From NCBI GenBank assembly GCA_030737875.1, contig CM060910.1:632945303-633009302 (forward strand): a stretch of DNA of 64,000 nt, given 5' to 3'. The position numbers and the translations under genes were made by a program. This DNA is from Allium sativum. Lineage: Eukaryota > Streptophyta > Magnoliopsida > Asparagales > Amaryllidaceae. The notes under the pieces were generated by a model. That model ran no database searches. It saw only the letters and a program-made list of their open reading frames with translations, and had not been told where the DNA came from. Shown here in pieces: positions 61,621 through 64,000 of this stretch; position 1 is the stretch's first letter; each line of letters opens with the position of its first letter.

Positions 61621-62545
61621 GCTATCACTCTTGCCCATAGGAACACTCCTACATTGCCAAACCATTGATTTTCAGTATACCTGTTACTTCTCTAGTTTGT
61701 CTTGAATAATATAATAAGAGACATATGTACAACATCTAAAAAAATCGAGGAAGATTGAGGGATTAAAACTTGGGGGAATGAGATCAACTTTCTTTGCAAG
61801 TTTGAACAGCAATACCAATACTGTACAGTATCTACAATGAACAATAAAGTTATATTTCTCTATTGCCAAGTTAGAGTAGATCAGTAAGTGAATGGATAAA
61901 AATGAAAAAAATAGCTGCCGAATTTCAATGCAGGTGGTTTAAAATGTACGATTCTATTTCTAAAAACATTGGAGTCCAATATTGAATCGAGTTTTCAATT
62001 TAAACTTTGTAATGAAACATCCTGCATAAGAAACCATGAGTGAAGCATGATGAGTGCAAAGAAGGAAGAAAACAGAGGATTCAGTGTAATTATTTTTGAG
62101 TGCAGAAGGTGATAATTAGACAACACAATGCCAAGCACACACTGAAAATTATCATCATGATTGATAGTTCTCTATGTTACAGTTCACATTAACATCCACT
62201 ATTATTTCTTCTTTTATTCATAATTATATTTACATATATGCAGACTTTATGTGCGTCTATTGACATTTATGGATGTTAATTTAAACAAAACTTAGTTTAC
62301 TTATTAAAATTTTACAATATTCAGTGAACTCCATGGAAAACCGACCAAGTCTTTTACAATTTGTTACTGAAGTCAAAGGTCGACAATCCATCATCAACAA
62401 AATCATAGAAGCATGCAATTTAACTTAATAGAACCAATATATATGGATATTAAAAGTAGTTTATCTATTACTAAACTTCAGATAACATTTAAAAAAGAGT
62501 GAGCATAGGATGAGAATGTAAATCACCTTAGAGAATGTAAATCAT
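61621..62545. other. AT-rich DNA, nothing recognised
   Basis: Only short frames without domains. It could be intron of the zinc-knuckle remnant or transposon interior. Confidence 0.3.
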
Positions 62546-62548
62546 CTT

Positions 62549-62940
62549 ATAAGTCTCTCTGGAAAACAGATGCTCCCCCGAGAGTAAAGCTTCATATGCA
62601 ACATAACAGAGTTATTAAAGCTTATGGGGCAGGAAGTAAATTGTTAAGTTTTTTGGAACATCCATCATAAACTGTTGATTACCTACATTTTAATTATCCA
62701 AGTACATTTTACGTTATCGACAGTTGCCTCAAATTCTTCATCTTAGATAGTATGCCTTGCTTCAATGCACAATATTGGTACCGGAAAGAGGATAAAGACA
62801 GAACTAAAAATAGAAAAGCTAGAAAATAATGTGACATTATAAATTTAGGGACTACTTGGTCCATTTGGTTTGAAAGGAATCAAAAATGCTTTATTGACAA
62901 ATTCAAACCCACCGATATTATAAAAAAAACATTAGTAATC
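62549..62940 (+). pseudogene. zf-RVT type remnant of a LINE or RT-like gene
   Basis: Two short blocks in order fit the C-terminal zf-RVT region of plant non-LTR reverse transcriptases. YKSLWKTDAPPRVKLHM is at about 62549-62600, and GTTWSIWFERNQKCFIDK at about 62848-62901. The spacing of about 250 bases between them is plausible, but the frame between is broken. No reverse transcriptase core is visible upstream. Confidence 0.5.
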
Positions 62941-64000
62941 TAATATACTTTTGGTCAGGTGCTTACAAAAGTAAGGCTGACTAGAAAACAAGATATTCTT
63001 TTACTGCAATATGTTATGCTTGCCACTATAGTTGAGCGAAAATTGATTTCTGTAGCAAGAACAGAAGCCCCTCCTAAGAACTATATTTACTTTTCTTGTT
63101 ATCAATATGTATAGAAAAAGCCTAGAAGCAAAAACACAATGGTACCTTAAGTTGCTGCCGAAATGTGTTAACCATTGGCAGATATTATTCATGTTAAAGC
63201 TTCAATTGTCTATGGAACTCAGAGAATTCTAACTGCAAAATCTACTCACAGTGTTCAATGATCGACTCATCAATATAGTTGATGCCACCATACTAATATT
63301 TAGTTATACAAAACTTTCTTTAAAAATAAAAAGTTTCCACCATTCTTGTTAACACACACAAGCATACATGCGCACACACTTGAGCATAGATTTGCTGTAA
63401 AAGAAAAGGAAATGACGATTGTTGTTTACTAAACATATTTTTCAACATGAGGCAATTTACAAGATCAAAAACGATGCACCTATCACATATTTGATAATAA
63501 CTTACGACAATGGCAATGCTTTAAGATACGTCAAAAATTCTCGGTATCTCAATCAAAATTAGCCTTGAAGAGAGGTATGACATTGGGTATTAGGTACTAA
63601 CAATCCTTGCCATATACTTCCAACAAGTTCAATAATCAGTAAGAGGAAATGCTTGCTCCTTGAGGAAATAAAATATTTGATAATAAGGAATTCACACCTT
63701 AAAGAACAAAGAATGGTCATACTTCTTCAATGGTTCTAGCAGCTACAATGCTTGGTCTATCAATTGATAGCTGAAGGCATAAAAAGAGAGGATTAGCATA
63801 TTCATTGGGAAAACCTACGAGTACTGACTTATCCACAATTAGTTTTGGATATCACCATGAAGGATTTTTATTGTCCACATACACTATAATAAGGTTTGAG
63901 AAACATGACAGAAGGTGACATTTTAAATTAGCAGACATAGTCTATATAAAGTTTAGGTAATTAATGATATAACTACACTAATTTAGGCAAATAGCATATC
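62941..64000. other. AT-rich DNA to window end, nothing recognised
   Basis: No domain or clear repeat was found. If the third CACTA-like element is real, this is still its interior. Confidence 0.3.

Overview
The window looks like a stretch of plant nuclear DNA, most likely a eudicot with a large, repeat-rich genome. The evidence is plant-type LTR retrotransposons (Tat-type gag, chromodomain chromovirus, initiator-Met tRNA primer sites), CACTA and PIF/Harbinger DNA transposons, AT-rich noncoding DNA and GT-AG style introns. I cannot name the species. I see no intact single-copy host gene. Nearly all the sequence I can explain is nested transposable elements, which suggests a heterochromatic or pericentromere-like region (inference).

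Left part (1-24167). Bases 1-2495 are decayed LTR-like pieces. A 3.9-kb solo LTR (2496-6408, target duplication TTGGA) sits inside an older LTR-like repeat that carries a roughly 192-bp tandem array. That array is split by a Tat-lineage Ty3/gypsy element on the minus strand (8088-20863). The Tat element has two LTRs, a primer-binding site, a gag gene and 3' tandem arrays, but no pol that I can find. Its gag is split in turn by a 6.4-kb giant solo LTR (11571-17931, duplication GAAGA). A further LTR-like stretch follows (21644-24164).

Middle part (24168-35392). A 2.2-kb non-autonomous CACTA element (24168-26348, 3-bp duplication AAT) carries a decayed GRF zinc-finger gene copy. Then come decayed LTR sequence, one end of a second CACTA-like element (28971 onward), and inside that a 4.0-kb PIF/Harbinger element (29279-33290, duplication TTA). 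The Harbinger element still has both its DDE transposase and its Myb/SANT-like gene, each disabled by small lesions.

Right part (35393-64000). A decayed chromodomain Ty3/gypsy element (35393-42401) has its 3' LTR cut by a third CACTA-like element, whose left end is at about 42402 and whose right end I do not find in the window. Inside that CACTA region lie an array of imperfect palindromes (43394-43597), a truncated giant LTR (45271-49166), and an 11.7-kb element on the minus strand (49673-61372, duplication AAACC). That last element has 5.1-kb LTRs flanking only about 1.4 kb of apparently noncoding internal DNA. It interrupts a zinc-knuckle coding remnant on the minus strand. A LINE-type zf-RVT remnant lies near 62550-62940.

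The genes do not form a pathway. What ties the window together is insertion history: at least three to four levels of nesting can be read from target-site duplications. The most unusual items are the giant-LTR non-autonomous family and the palindrome array.
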